From Oscillospiraceae bacterium (GTDB lineage: Bacteria; Bacillota; Clostridia; Oscillospirales; Acutalibacteraceae), in the NCBI GenBank assembly GCA_902796535.1, contig CADBPL010000305.1, positions 1 to 20,109 of the forward strand: 20,109 nt of DNA, in the 5' to 3' direction. Every line of letters starts with the position of its first letter. The first letter of the stretch is position 1. Under the pieces are notes generated by a model. That model did no database searches. It was given only the letters and a program-made list of their open reading frames with translations, and was not told the DNA's origin. This document shows positions 6,779 to 14,308 of the stretch, in pieces. Both the position numbers and the translations under genes were made by a program.

Positions 6779-7553
6779 TTTGAAAAAAAGCTTTGGCAAA
6801 AACGAAGTGCTCCGGGGAATCAACCTGACTGTCAACAAGGGCGATATCGTTGCGGTCATCGGCCCGTCCGGCTCCGGCAAATCGACCTTTTTGCGCTGCA
6901 TCAACTGCATGGAGGACCCCACGGGCGGCAAGATCATTTTTAACGGGGTGGATATTGCCGATCCGAAGGTCAACATCAACATTCACCGCCGTAAGATCTG
7001 CATGGTGTTCCAGCATTTCAATCTCTTCAACAACAAAACCGTGATTCAAAACATCATGCTTTCACCCGTGATCTGCGCGAAGCAGGATCGCCGCAAGGCG
7101 CTGCGGCACAATTTGTTCCACAAGGATAAGATCGCCGTCAGAAGTGTTGCCGACATAAAAAAAGAGGCGCGCGCCAATGCTGAGCGTCTGCTCGCACGCA
7201 TCGGGCTTTCGGATAAGGCGAACGTGTATCCGTCCACGCTTTCCGGCGGGCAGAAGCAGCGCGTTGCCATTGTGCGCTCGCTGGCCATGAACCCACAGGT
7301 GATGCTGTTTGACGAGCCGACCTCAGCGCTCGACCCCGAAATGGTGGGCGAGGTGCTCGATTTGATGAAGGAGCTTGCCGCCGAGGGCATGACCATGGTG
7401 GTCGTGACCCACGAAATGGGTTTTGCGCGTGAGGTTGCCAACCGGGTTCTGTTCATTGACGAAGGCGTCATCATGGAGCAGGGCGAACCGGCTGAATTCT
7501 TCGGCAATCCCCAATGTGACAGGCTGAAGGATTTTCTTGCAAAGGTTTTATGA
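6762..7553 (+). CDS. amino-acid ABC transporter ATP-binding protein (GlnQ-like, with insertion)
   Basis: 263 residues; cytoplasmic ATPase that powers the importer. Walker A GPSGSGKST at 34-42, Q-loop Q84, signature LSGGQ at 160-164, Walker B MLFDEP at 181-186, D-loop SALD, switch histidine H217 in THEMGF. Starts with GTG; AAAGGAG at 6744-6750 lies 11 bases upstream, inside the end of the permease gene, so translation is probably coupled. Between the Q-loop and signature motif it has about 20 extra residues (roughly 105-130, rich in Lys, Arg and His) compared with GlnQ/HisP proteins of about 240 residues. No terminator is visible before the fba promoter ten bases later. Confidence 0.92.
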   Translation: MIDIIDLKKSFGKNEVLRGINLTVNKGDIVAVIGPSGSGKSTFLRCINCMEDPTGGKIIFNGVDIADPKVNINIHRRKICMVFQHFNLFNNKTVIQNIMLSPVICAKQDRRKALRHNLFHKDKIAVRSVADIKKEARANAERLLARIGLSDKANVYPSTLSGGQKQRVAIVRSLAMNPQVMLFDEPTSALDPEMVGEVLDLMKELAAEGMTMVVVTHEMGFAREVANRVLFIDEGVIMEQGEPAEFFGNPQCDRLKDFLAKVL

Positions 7554-7563
7554 TTGCGGTTAC

Positions 7564-7592
7564 TTGACAAGCGATTTTTGTCGTTATATAAT
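7564..7592 (+). promoter_or_regulatory. consensus sigma-A promoter of fba
   Basis: TTGACA (7564-7569), a 17-base spacer and TATAAT (7587-7592): both hexamers match the consensus perfectly at ideal spacing. This predicts strong constitutive expression, as expected for a glycolytic gene. The leader to the ATG at 7620 is short. Confidence 0.9.
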
Positions 7593-7619
7593 GAAAAAAA
7601 ATCAAAGGAGTGAGTGATT

Positions 7620-8555
7620 ATGCCACTTGTAACCACCAAAAAAATGTTTAAGGATGCGTATGAAGGCGGCTACGCCGTCGGCGCGTTCAACGTGAACAAC
7701 ATGGAGATCATTCAGGGCATCGTCCAGGCGGGCGAAAAGCTGAATGCTCCGCTGATTCTTCAGGTGTCCGCAGGCGCCCGCAAATACGCCAACCACACCT
7801 ACCTCGTCAAGCTCGTTGAGGCTGCCGTTGAAACCACCGGTCTGCCCATCGCGCTCCACCTTGACCACGGCCCCGATTTTGAAACCTGCAAGAGCTGCAT
7901 CGACGGCGGCTTTACTTCCGTGATGATCGACGGCTCCCATTTCCCCTATGATGAAAACGTGGCGCTGACCAAAAAGGTCGTTGAGTATGCGCACGCGCAC
8001 GGCGTTGTGGTTGAGGGTGAACTCGGCCAGCTTGCCGGTATTGAAGACGACGTCAACGTCAGCGCGGAGGACGCCTCTTACACCAAGCCCGAACAGGTGC
8101 AGGATTTCGTGGAAAAGACCGGTGTTGATTCGCTGGCCATCGCCATTGGCACCAGCCACGGCGCCTACAAATTCAAGCCCGGCCAGAAGCCGCAGCTTCG
8201 TTTCGACATTCTCGAAGAGGTCGGCAGGCGTCTGCCCAATTTCCCCATCGTGCTTCACGGCGCCAGCTCCGTTGTGCCTGAATTCGTCGCGCAGATCAAT
8301 CAGTACGGCGGCGCGCTGGACGATGCGATCGGCATCCCCGAAGAAATGCTTCGTGAATCCGCGAAGATGGCGGTTTGCAAGATCAACATCGACTCCGACC
8401 TTCGCCTTGCCATGACGGCGGCGGTGAGAAAGTATCTGGCCGAAAACCCGAAGCACTTCGATCCCCGTCAGTACCTTGCCCCCGCGCGCGACGCGATTCA
8501 GGGCATGGTCGAACACAAGATCGAAACTGTGCTCGGCTGCGCCGACAAAGCGTGA
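7620..8555 (+). CDS. fba: class II fructose-1,6-bisphosphate aldolase
   Basis: 311 residues. Zinc-dependent cleavage of fructose 1,6-bisphosphate to glyceraldehyde 3-phosphate and dihydroxyacetone phosphate, cytoplasmic, for glycolysis and gluconeogenesis. Class II features: AFNVNNMEI near residue 22, LHLDHGPDF with the D82/H83 pair (catalytic Asp and metal His), SVMIDGSH, VEGELGQLAG, a SHGAYK histidine, LHGASS, and NIDSDLR phosphate-binding segment. An in-frame GTG at 7614 exists, but AAAGGAG at 7604-7610 is 9 bases from the ATG at 7620, so I chose that start. Tagatose-bisphosphate aldolases are close relatives, but the strong promoter and lack of sugar-pathway neighbours favour the glycolytic enzyme. 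Confidence 0.93.
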   Translation: MPLVTTKKMFKDAYEGGYAVGAFNVNNMEIIQGIVQAGEKLNAPLILQVSAGARKYANHTYLVKLVEAAVETTGLPIALHLDHGPDFETCKSCIDGGFTSVMIDGSHFPYDENVALTKKVVEYAHAHGVVVEGELGQLAGIEDDVNVSAEDASYTKPEQVQDFVEKTGVDSLAIAIGTSHGAYKFKPGQKPQLRFDILEEVGRRLPNFPIVLHGASSVVPEFVAQINQYGGALDDAIGIPEEMLRESAKMAVCKINIDSDLRLAMTAAVRKYLAENPKHFDPRQYLAPARDAIQGMVEHKIETVLGCADKA

Positions 8556-8579
8556 TTGTTGCTCATACATAGTATTACT

Positions 8580-8616
8580 GAAAAAGAGGAGCTTTGCAAG
8601 AAGTTGCCTCTTTTTC
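8580..8616 (+). terminator. intrinsic terminator after fba
   Basis: GAAAAAGAGG (8580-8589) pairs perfectly with CCTCTTTTTC (8607-8616). The inner AGCTT/AAGTT extends the stem with a bulged G. The U-rich right arm and its place 25 bases after the stop fit rho-independent termination. It marks the left border of the AT-rich insert. Confidence 0.82.
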
Positions 8617-8647
8617 GCATTTTATCAAACCTTTTTTTTGCTATGGA

Positions 8648-8676
8648 TTGAAAAAATAAGATGAAGATGATATACT
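8648..8676 (+). promoter_or_regulatory. promoter of the restriction-modification cassette
   Basis: TTGAAA (8648-8653), 17-base spacer, TATACT (8671-8676), with TG at 8668-8669 giving an extended -10. It lies about 85 bases before the GTG of the endonuclease gene. No controller-protein gene or clear C-box is visible. Confidence 0.65.
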
Positions 8677-8759
8677 ACAAGATAAAAGAAGTAATCACTG
8701 ATTGTATAGGGTTGATTGAATCATATTTTACAAACACTGGAGTTAAAAGGTGACGAAAA

Positions 8760-9419
8760 GTGACTGCTGATAACAAGTACATTGATGCAAATATCCAATT
8801 CAAGTTTGAGTTTTTTGATTATGGTCATGCTTTAGAAATATTGCATGAGAGCTTTCCTGAGGAATGGAAAGAAATACAGGAATCATTAAGGAAACTTCAA
8901 CTGACCGTGGACGATGTCTCGAAAGCGGGAGGAAATGAATCACCAATTCCTAAGAAATTTGATGATGTTTTATATCCTTATGGTTGGCGCGAAATCCGTA
9001 TTTCCGGCGATTTGATTGTGAAAAAGTATCCGCGGCAGACAGCGCAGCGTAGAGGACGCTTTTCAGATGAACCGTTTGAAATTGAAACAATTAAGGGGTA
9101 TATTGACGGTCATAACATAGATTTTTTAAAAAACAAAGTGGCTTTTGACCTGGAATGGAACAGCAAAGATCAGACATTTGACCGCGATTTGCTTGCCATG
9201 CGAACTTATTTTGATTGTGGTTTGATCGATGTTGGTGTTATTGTTACCAGAGCAGAAGAACTGAACGATGTTTTTAAAGATATCGGTATTATGGCCAAAT
9301 ATGGTGCTTCAACGACTTGGATGGGAAAATTGTTGTATCGTCTTGACAGCAGACGGAATGGTGGATGTCCGATCTTGGCAGTTGGTATCAAGAAGGGGTG
9401 CGTTGAAGGATATGAGTAA
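8760..9419 (+). CDS. BglII/BstYI-family type II restriction endonuclease
   Basis: 219 residues. Resembles the BglII/BstYI endonucleases, which cut AGATCT or RGATCY. The diagnostic part is residues about 113-160: GYIDGHNIDFLKNKVAFDLEW, then DRDLLAMRTYF, IDVGVIVTR. D121, D130 and E132 are candidate metal-binding residues of the PD-(D/E)xK core, by analogy with the Asp and Glu-x-Gln set of BglII. It would cut unmodified DNA in the cytoplasm. The GTG start has AAAGG at 8746-8750, and a TGA in the same frame at 8751-8753 excludes a longer protein. The stop overlaps the methyltransferase start by 8 bases. Base composition is low (41 G+C in the first 120 or so bases), unlike neighbouring genes, which points to acquisition by transfer. 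The exact site cannot be read from sequence. Confidence 0.82.
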   Translation: MTADNKYIDANIQFKFEFFDYGHALEILHESFPEEWKEIQESLRKLQLTVDDVSKAGGNESPIPKKFDDVLYPYGWREIRISGDLIVKKYPRQTAQRRGRFSDEPFEIETIKGYIDGHNIDFLKNKVAFDLEWNSKDQTFDRDLLAMRTYFDCGLIDVGVIVTRAEELNDVFKDIGIMAKYGASTTWMGKLLYRLDSRRNGGCPILAVGIKKGCVEGYE

Positions 9420-10056
9420 TCTGGATACTACGTCGAAGGATTTGCTTTCTTTTACAAATGGAAAGAAATACAACACAATCTATGCTGATCCACCATGGCA
9501 GTTTCAGAATCGTACCGGTAAAGTTGCTCCTGAACACAAGCGCTTGACAAGATATGAAACGATGACATTAGCAGATATTAAAAATCTTCCGGTTTCTGAA
9601 ATTGCAGACAACAAGGCGCATTTGTATCTGTGGATTCCCAACGCTCTGCTTCCCGATGGGTTAGCTGTTATGGATGCTTGGGGGTTTGAGTATAAGGGGA
9701 ATGTTGTTTGGGAAAAAATCCGTAAAGATGGTTTGCCTGATGGAAGAGGGGTTGGTTTCTATTTTCGCAATGTTACGGAGCTTCTTCTTTTTGGCATAAA
9801 AAAGAACAGTCAACCGAATCGTACATTAGCTCCTGCCCGTTCGCAGGTTAACCTGATCAGAACACAAAAACGTGAGCATAGCAGAAAACCGGATGAGATC
9901 ATCCCGATTATTGAAGCATGTAGTTTGCCAAATAGAATTGAATTGTTTGCTCGCGGAGATCGTGAGGGCTGGGATATGTGGGGCAATCAGGCAGATCCAA
10001 GTTATGAGCCAACTTGGAATACCTATAAGAATCACACCATTGCGAAAGCGGAATAA
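9412..10056 (+). CDS. MT-A70 family DNA adenine-N6 methyltransferase
   Basis: 214 residues. Catalytic DPPW motif at 26-29 (YADPPWQF), followed by YLWIPNALL, GNVVWEK, a LLFGIKK segment, and C-terminal KPDEIIPIIEACSLPNRIELFAR and GWDMWGNQ, all as in the MT-A70 family. These bacterial members methylate adenine N6 in DNA, so it should protect host sites from the overlapping endonuclease gene's product. An open frame reaches back to 9268, but that part lies within the endonuclease gene and is not methyltransferase-like. The ATG at 9412 begins MSNLDTT; AGAAGGGG at 9391-9398 is 13 bases upstream. A TTG at 9403 is a less likely alternative. Overlap of 8 bases implies coupled translation. AT-rich like its partner. 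Known methyltransferases of BglII relatives include cytosine-N4 enzymes, so the pairing is of interest. Confidence 0.87.
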   Translation: MSNLDTTSKDLLSFTNGKKYNTIYADPPWQFQNRTGKVAPEHKRLTRYETMTLADIKNLPVSEIADNKAHLYLWIPNALLPDGLAVMDAWGFEYKGNVVWEKIRKDGLPDGRGVGFYFRNVTELLLFGIKKNSQPNRTLAPARSQVNLIRTQKREHSRKPDEIIPIIEACSLPNRIELFARGDREGWDMWGNQADPSYEPTWNTYKNHTIAKAE

Positions 10057-10081
10057 CGATATTTGTCTTAATCGCATCTAA

Positions 10082-10127
10082 TAAAGAATAACCTGTATGC
10101 CGTAATAGGTATACAGGTTATTCTTTA
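10082..10127. terminator. bidirectional terminator, 17-bp perfect stem
   Basis: TAAAGAATAACCTGTAT (10082-10098) and ATACAGGTTATTCTTTA (10111-10127) are perfect inverse complements, with a 12-base loop. It lies between two convergent units, 25 bases after the methyltransferase stop and 9 bases from the stop of the minus-strand gene ending at 10137. The AT-rich base of the stem gives U-rich ends in both directions. Confidence 0.85.
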
Positions 10128-10136
10128 CCATCTTGT

Positions 10137-10532
10137 TCACTTTTCCGCTTTGGTGAAGGTGGTGGCGTTGCCGTTTTCATCGGTGAGGATGAGCTTGCCT
10201 TTCTTGGTGAATTCATAGGTCTTTTTCACGTTGTAGTCGGTTTCCAGAGAAAGCAGCGAGGATTTGATCTGATACGTAATGCTCAGGGTGTTGGTCTTTT
10301 TGTCGAGGGTGTAGGTGCCGTCGATGCCGGTGGTCGTGGAAAGGATCGGGATCTCGGCTTTGCCGCTCATGGCGCCGTCTTTTTTGAATTCATAATACAG
10401 CCCCTTGGCGCTGTCGTTGTTCCACGTGCCGATGATCTTTTGTTCCGGCGCGTTGGCATAGAGCATATAGCCGCACACGCCGCCGCAGCCGAGCGCCACG
10501 ATCAAAATGATGGCCAGAATTGCTTTTTTCAT
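10137..10532 (-). CDS. small membrane-anchored or secreted protein, lipocalin-like (DUF5640-type) domain
   Basis: 131 residues. A hydrophobic N-terminal segment (about 4-22) acts as a signal or membrane anchor. It contains C16 and C20, but the surrounding residues fit a lipobox poorly. The rest (about 32-128) has the pattern IIGTWNND..YYEFKKDGAM..GIDGTYTLD..TLSITY..TYEFTKKGKLILTDENG, typical of small beta-rich domains of Firmicute exported proteins (DUF5640 or lipocalin-like). Function is unknown. AGGAGGA lies about 6 bases before the ATG. It is the last gene of the polysaccharide operon, 20 bases after the kinase gene, so it may assist export or envelope assembly; this is inference from position only. 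Confidence 0.75.
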   Translation of the reverse strand: MKKAILAIILIVALGCGGVCGYMLYANAPEQKIIGTWNNDSAKGLYYEFKKDGAMSGKAEIPILSTTTGIDGTYTLDKKTNTLSITYQIKSSLLSLETDYNVKKTYEFTKKGKLILTDENGNATTFTKAEK

Positions 10533-10552
10533 GAGAAATTCCTCCTGTCGTT

Positions 10553-12031
10553 TTATTGTTCGGCCGCGGATTCCTCATCTTCATAGCCGTATCCGTAGCC
10601 GTAACCGCCGTTGCCTTTGTAGGAATTGTAATAGTAGCCGTAGTGGTATTTGCTGTAGCGGCCCAGGAACCCGTCGCGCGCGGTGTTGTTGTAAACGCAG
10701 CCGATCAGTTCGGCACGGTAGGATTCCAGGTCGGAGATCACGCCGCGGATGCGGGCAACGTCAGAAAAGTTTTCGCGCACGACCATGATGCACGCGTCGG
10801 CAAAATTGGAAAGAATGGTTGCGTCGGTCACCACAGCGGCGGGCGCGGTGTCGATGATGACAAAGTCAAATTCTTTTCGGGCAGCCTTGACGATCTTGTT
10901 CATTTGCTGCGAGGAGAGGATCTCGGTGGGTTCGCTGTTGGGTTCAATGGAAGAAAGGATGAAAAGCTTGTATTTTTCAACGTATTTGATCGCGTCGCTC
11001 AGATCGGTCTTGCCGCTGATGACCGAAGCCAGATCGTTGCCGCGGGGAATGTTCAGGTTCAGGAACCGGTAAAGCGTCGGCTTGCGCATATCCGCATCGA
11101 TGAGCAGCACGGAGCGGCCGTTTTGCGAAAGGCTGAGGGCGAGGTTAAGCGAAAACGTGGTTTTGCCTTCACCGGCGCCGGCGCTTGTGACCAGGATCGT
11201 TTTATAGTTCTTGCGGGTGCACAGCGTTTCCACACGGGTGCGGATCGCCTTATAGGATTCAATGAAGGAGAAGCCGAGCGAGCGGTCGGTGATGAGCAGC
11301 GCCTGACGGCCGACTTTTTTGCTGGATTTGGTACGAACGGTGGAAATGCTGCCCAGCAGCTTGGAATCCAGCTTCATCTGAATATCGTTGGAGGACTGGA
11401 CGGTGTCGCGCGTGGCGTTGAAAACAAGGATGAGAATAAACGACAGCGCAAAACCGATCACGCCGCCGATCGCGGCAAAGCGCATGAGGGAAAGCTGCGG
11501 GTCGTGCGACGTGGGCTTAAAGGGCTTTTCATAGATTTGAAGCGTTGCGTTCGGGTAGGCGTAGTCGACGATATCCTGATAATGCTTGGCAATGCCGGAA
11601 GCGATCTCGTAGGATTTTTCGGGGCTGTCGGTCGTGACGCTCACAATGATGATGTTGGTGTCCGCCTGCGTGTTCACGGAAACGTAGCGGCTGAGCTGTT
11701 CTGCCGAAACGTTGAAGCTGCAGCTTTTGGCGACGGTTTCCCGCATCGGGCGCCCCTCTAAAATATATTTGAAGGTGTTCGTCATCATGATGGAGGAGTT
11801 AATGTCGCTGCTGGAAACAACATCGGCAGCGGCCTTGTTGTAGGTGGTGAAGCTCAGGTTGGTGGTGTAGGTCGGATCGGTCGTCATCATGGAAATACCC
11901 CAGCCGAGCGCAGCGCACAAAACGGTTGAAGTGAGCAGGATCCACCATCTCGCCAATACGGTCTTGACCAGAAACAGTACATTGACTTCCAGACCCTTTG
12001 GTTCGGAAATTGTGTTGGCGTTCGTGTTCAA
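10553..12031 (-). CDS. polysaccharide chain-length regulator fused to BY-kinase (Wzz-CpsD/CapAB type)
   Basis: 492 residues. Residues about 20-205 form the Wzz-type co-polymerase part: two membrane helices (31-48 and 184-204) around an extracellular domain. Residues about 250-455 form the bacterial tyrosine kinase: Walker A SAGAGEGKT at 283-291, Walker A' LLIDAD at 309-313, Walker B VIIDTAP at 391-397. The tail (459-483) holds 11 tyrosines in a Tyr/Gly-rich cluster, the usual autophosphorylation site. Such proteins set polymer length and control export of capsule or exopolysaccharide. Many Firmicutes split these parts into two proteins; here they are one chain, as in proteobacterial Wzc. No partner phosphatase is in the window. 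The start is TTG with AAAGGA 9-10 bases upstream. It lies 32 bases after the polymerase-like gene. Confidence 0.9.
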   Translation of the reverse strand: MNTNANTISEPKGLEVNVLFLVKTVLARWWILLTSTVLCAALGWGISMMTTDPTYTTNLSFTTYNKAAADVVSSSDINSSIMMTNTFKYILEGRPMRETVAKSCSFNVSAEQLSRYVSVNTQADTNIIIVSVTTDSPEKSYEIASGIAKHYQDIVDYAYPNATLQIYEKPFKPTSHDPQLSLMRFAAIGGVIGFALSFILILVFNATRDTVQSSNDIQMKLDSKLLGSISTVRTKSSKKVGRQALLITDRSLGFSFIESYKAIRTRVETLCTRKNYKTILVTSAGAGEGKTTFSLNLALSLSQNGRSVLLIDADMRKPTLYRFLNLNIPRGNDLASVISGKTDLSDAIKYVEKYKLFILSSIEPNSEPTEILSSQQMNKIVKAARKEFDFVIIDTAPAAVVTDATILSNFADACIMVVRENFSDVARIRGVISDLESYRAELIGCVYNNTARDGFLGRYSKYHYGYYYNSYKGNGGYGYGYGYEDEESAAEQ

Positions 12032-12063
12032 ATTATCTTCATCCTTTCTTTGGAACCATTGAT

Positions 12064-13329
12064 TTATTCAGCAGCAAGAGCAGGTCTTGGCTTTGATGCA
12101 TTCGGCTTTGGCCCGGCGTCGCACACGCTCAAAAACAGGGTCGTGCAGGTGAAGATCACGTTGATCTGTATGGTGTAGAAGCTGACGATGCCGAAATCGC
12201 ACAGCAAAATGGAAAGGACCAGCGTCAGCATCAGCTTGGCGTACTGGCTGCCCTGGATCACCCGCTTAAACGTGGCTAAGGCCACATAGACATAATAGGA
12301 ATAATAGAGCAAAAAGCCGATCAGGCCGAGATCGGCCAGCAGCTCATAATAGTTGTTATGCGCATAGGTCGATTCGTTCATCACCGTGCCCAGCAAAACG
12401 TGGAAGTTGATGATGCCGGCGCCGAAAAACATATTGTCGAGAAAAATCTCTTTGGCCACGCGCATAAAGGTCAGACGCAGCGTCATGCTGTAATCCGCTT
12501 CCCGGTTGGTGAAAAAGCCCAGCATGGAGTCCAGCCGGCTGCCGAGAACGGTGTAGAGCGCAGGGATCGTCATGATCCAGTAGAGAAACAGCAGAATTGC
12601 GCCGACGGTCAACACCAGCCTGAGAACGTGGTGCTTGCGGTTCGTCACCATAATGGTCAGCAGAAAAATGCCGAGCAGCACCGTGATGATGGATTTGCGC
12701 GAGCCGGTTGCGACGACCATGAAAACCAGATAAAACGCGACCGGATAGGCGATGAGCTTGCGCATATGGCAGGCAAAAAAGTAGGCAATGAGTGCGCCGA
12801 AGGAATAGATCACGGCAAACATATTGGGGTTCAGGCTGGTGGAAGCGGCGCCGAAACGGGTTTTGAACAGCGTTTCCAGCGGCGTCTGGCTCAGAATATA
12901 GACAGAGCTCAGCACGGCAGCCAGCACAAAAACCTTCAGGCAGCGCGGCAGCGCGGCTTTGGAGGAATAATTCTGCGCCATACAGAACTGAATGATCAGG
13001 CATTGCACGATCCGGGAGGTAACGTGGAAACAAACGCCCGGGTTATAAGCCCATAGTATGGAGGCGAAGCTGTACAGAACGAACAGACCGTACCAGATGG
13101 TGATGGTGGGCAGCACAAAGCTGCCTGTGTAGCGGATGAGCAGTATCAGCCGGATGCCGGTGACGCCGAAAAAGGCAAAAAAGGCAAAGAAGTAAAAATA
13201 GTTATGGTGGCCGTCGAAAAAAATGTTGGTGAACACCGAAAACAGCAGCAGGAAAAAGCTCACGTCGACAAAGGGGTCGAGGAAAGCGTAACCCGGTATG
13301 CGGATGTTCCGTTCGGCGGCTTGGTTCAT
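12064..13329 (-). CDS. O-antigen ligase/polymerase-like membrane protein
   Basis: 421 residues, about ten or more hydrophobic spans. The large extracytoplasmic loop late in the protein (around residues 255-330, with LGSRLDSMLGFFTNREADYSMTLRLTF and GAGIINFHVLLG..STYAHNNYYELLADLG) is the pattern of the Wzy/WaaL ligase family: the AHNNYYELLADLGLIGF segment is diagnostic. Role: joins or transfers lipid-linked glycan units on the outer face of the cytoplasmic membrane. Polymerase and ligase members cannot be told apart from sequence alone. GAGG lies 6 bases before the ATG, only 3 bases after the stop of the preceding glycosyltransferase gene, so the two are probably translationally coupled. Confidence 0.85.
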   Translation of the reverse strand: MNQAAERNIRIPGYAFLDPFVDVSFFLLLFSVFTNIFFDGHHNYFYFFAFFAFFGVTGIRLILLIRYTGSFVLPTITIWYGLFVLYSFASILWAYNPGVCFHVTSRIVQCLIIQFCMAQNYSSKAALPRCLKVFVLAAVLSSVYILSQTPLETLFKTRFGAASTSLNPNMFAVIYSFGALIAYFFACHMRKLIAYPVAFYLVFMVVATGSRKSIITVLLGIFLLTIMVTNRKHHVLRLVLTVGAILLFLYWIMTIPALYTVLGSRLDSMLGFFTNREADYSMTLRLTFMRVAKEIFLDNMFFGAGIINFHVLLGTVMNESTYAHNNYYELLADLGLIGFLLYYSYYVYVALATFKRVIQGSQYAKLMLTLVLSILLCDFGIVSFYTIQINVIFTCTTLFLSVCDAGPKPNASKPRPALAAE

Positions 13330-13332
13330 GGT

Positions 13333-14256
13333 TTACCTCAGTCTTCGTTCTTTTTTTGCGATGCGGCGGTTGCGGAAAAAGGTTTTCATCTCGCGCACGA
13401 CCAGAATGGGTGAGCAGAACAGACAGATGATGGCGTAGCGCAGCGCCTGCAGCGGGCTGCCGCTGCGCAGGTGGGCAACGCAAAGCACCGCATAGTGGCG
13501 GAAGCGGACGTAACGCCGCTCTTCAGCGTTGAGAATGTCAAGCTTTGTTTTTTTGAAGGCGAACAGATTCTTTTCGCCGTTGATTTTATTTTTCCCAACC
13601 GAAATTCTGTCGCCGTCGTGTAAATACTGGATGATATAGGAAACCGGCAGATAGCCGATTTTGGCGTTGTGTTCGATCATGTCGTACATCAGCATGAAAT
13701 CCTGCCCCATGGAAACGTCGCGGAACCCGTCGGTCTGCAGCAGGAAGCTGCGCCTGATCATGTAGGAGGAGGTGGGGCAGAGGGAATGGATCACGTGCTG
13801 GCGCATCAATTCGGCATTGGAGCAGTCGTGCACATAGGTGTGGCGGCGGTATTCCACAAGCTTTTCATCCGCGCCGTGGAGGAATACGTCGGTAAAGCTC
13901 ATGTCCAGATCCCGTTCAAGCATGAAGCTCAGCTGCGTGTCGATTTTTTCGGGCAGGTAAACGTCGTCATCGTCTAAAAACGTAACGTAATCGCCGCTGC
14001 AGGCCTGAATGCCGGCGTTGCGCGCCAGACCGCCGCCGAGCGGGTGGGGGTTTTGAATATAAACGATGTTGCTGTACGCGGCATACTGCGCAACGACCTG
14101 CTCAGTCTGCTTTCGCGCTTTGCTGTCCGGCTCGTTGTCGTCAACGATCACGATTTCTGTGTGGGGATAGGTCTGCCTGAGCAGGGATTCGATCGTCCGG
14201 CCTAAAAAATGCGGTCGATGATGCGTCGGCACAACAACGCTGACCGTTATGGACAT
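13333..14256 (-). CDS. family 2 glycosyltransferase
   Basis: 307 residues, GT-A fold. ITVSVVVPTHHRPHFLGRTIESLL opens the protein, with EIVIVDDNEPD, then the metal/nucleotide-sugar motif CSGDYVTFLDDDDVYLP. It transfers a sugar from a nucleotide donor onto a lipid-linked glycan at the inner face of the membrane; donor and acceptor are unknown. A hydrophobic C-terminal patch (about 270-295) may associate with the membrane. A GTG at 14271 lies in frame, but GAGGAGGG precedes the ATG at 14256 by about 6 bases and the protein then starts in family style, so I chose 14256. First gene of the minus-strand polysaccharide operon. Confidence 0.88.
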   Translation of the reverse strand: MSITVSVVVPTHHRPHFLGRTIESLLRQTYPHTEIVIVDDNEPDSKARKQTEQVVAQYAAYSNIVYIQNPHPLGGGLARNAGIQACSGDYVTFLDDDDVYLPEKIDTQLSFMLERDLDMSFTDVFLHGADEKLVEYRRHTYVHDCSNAELMRQHVIHSLCPTSSYMIRRSFLLQTDGFRDVSMGQDFMLMYDMIEHNAKIGYLPVSYIIQYLHDGDRISVGKNKINGEKNLFAFKKTKLDILNAEERRYVRFRHYAVLCVAHLRSGSPLQALRYAIICLFCSPILVVREMKTFFRNRRIAKKERRLR

Positions 14257-14288
14257 AAGATCCCTCCTCACATTAAAATATCCAAGAT

Positions 14289-14297
14289 ATTATAACA
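14289..14297 (-). promoter_or_regulatory. extended -10 promoter of the polysaccharide operon
   Basis: On the minus strand TG-T-TATAAT, a perfect extended -10, 33 bases upstream of the glycosyltransferase ATG. No good -35 hexamer lies at 16-18 bases; that place is taken by the palindrome at 14309-14324. The short leader of about 25 bases carries the GAGGAGGG ribosome binding site. Confidence 0.75.
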
Positions 14298-14308
14298 CAT
14301 TGCTTTCA

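Noticed and set aside
8617..10136. Transposon or integrative element carrying the restriction-modification genes
   Set aside because: No transposase, integrase, target-site duplication or terminal inverted repeats were seen; the only inverted repeat at 10082-10127 is a terminator.
10556..11761. Plus-strand open frame of 401 codons opposite the kinase gene
   Set aside because: Antisense shadow of a gene with clear Walker motifs; no family resemblance.
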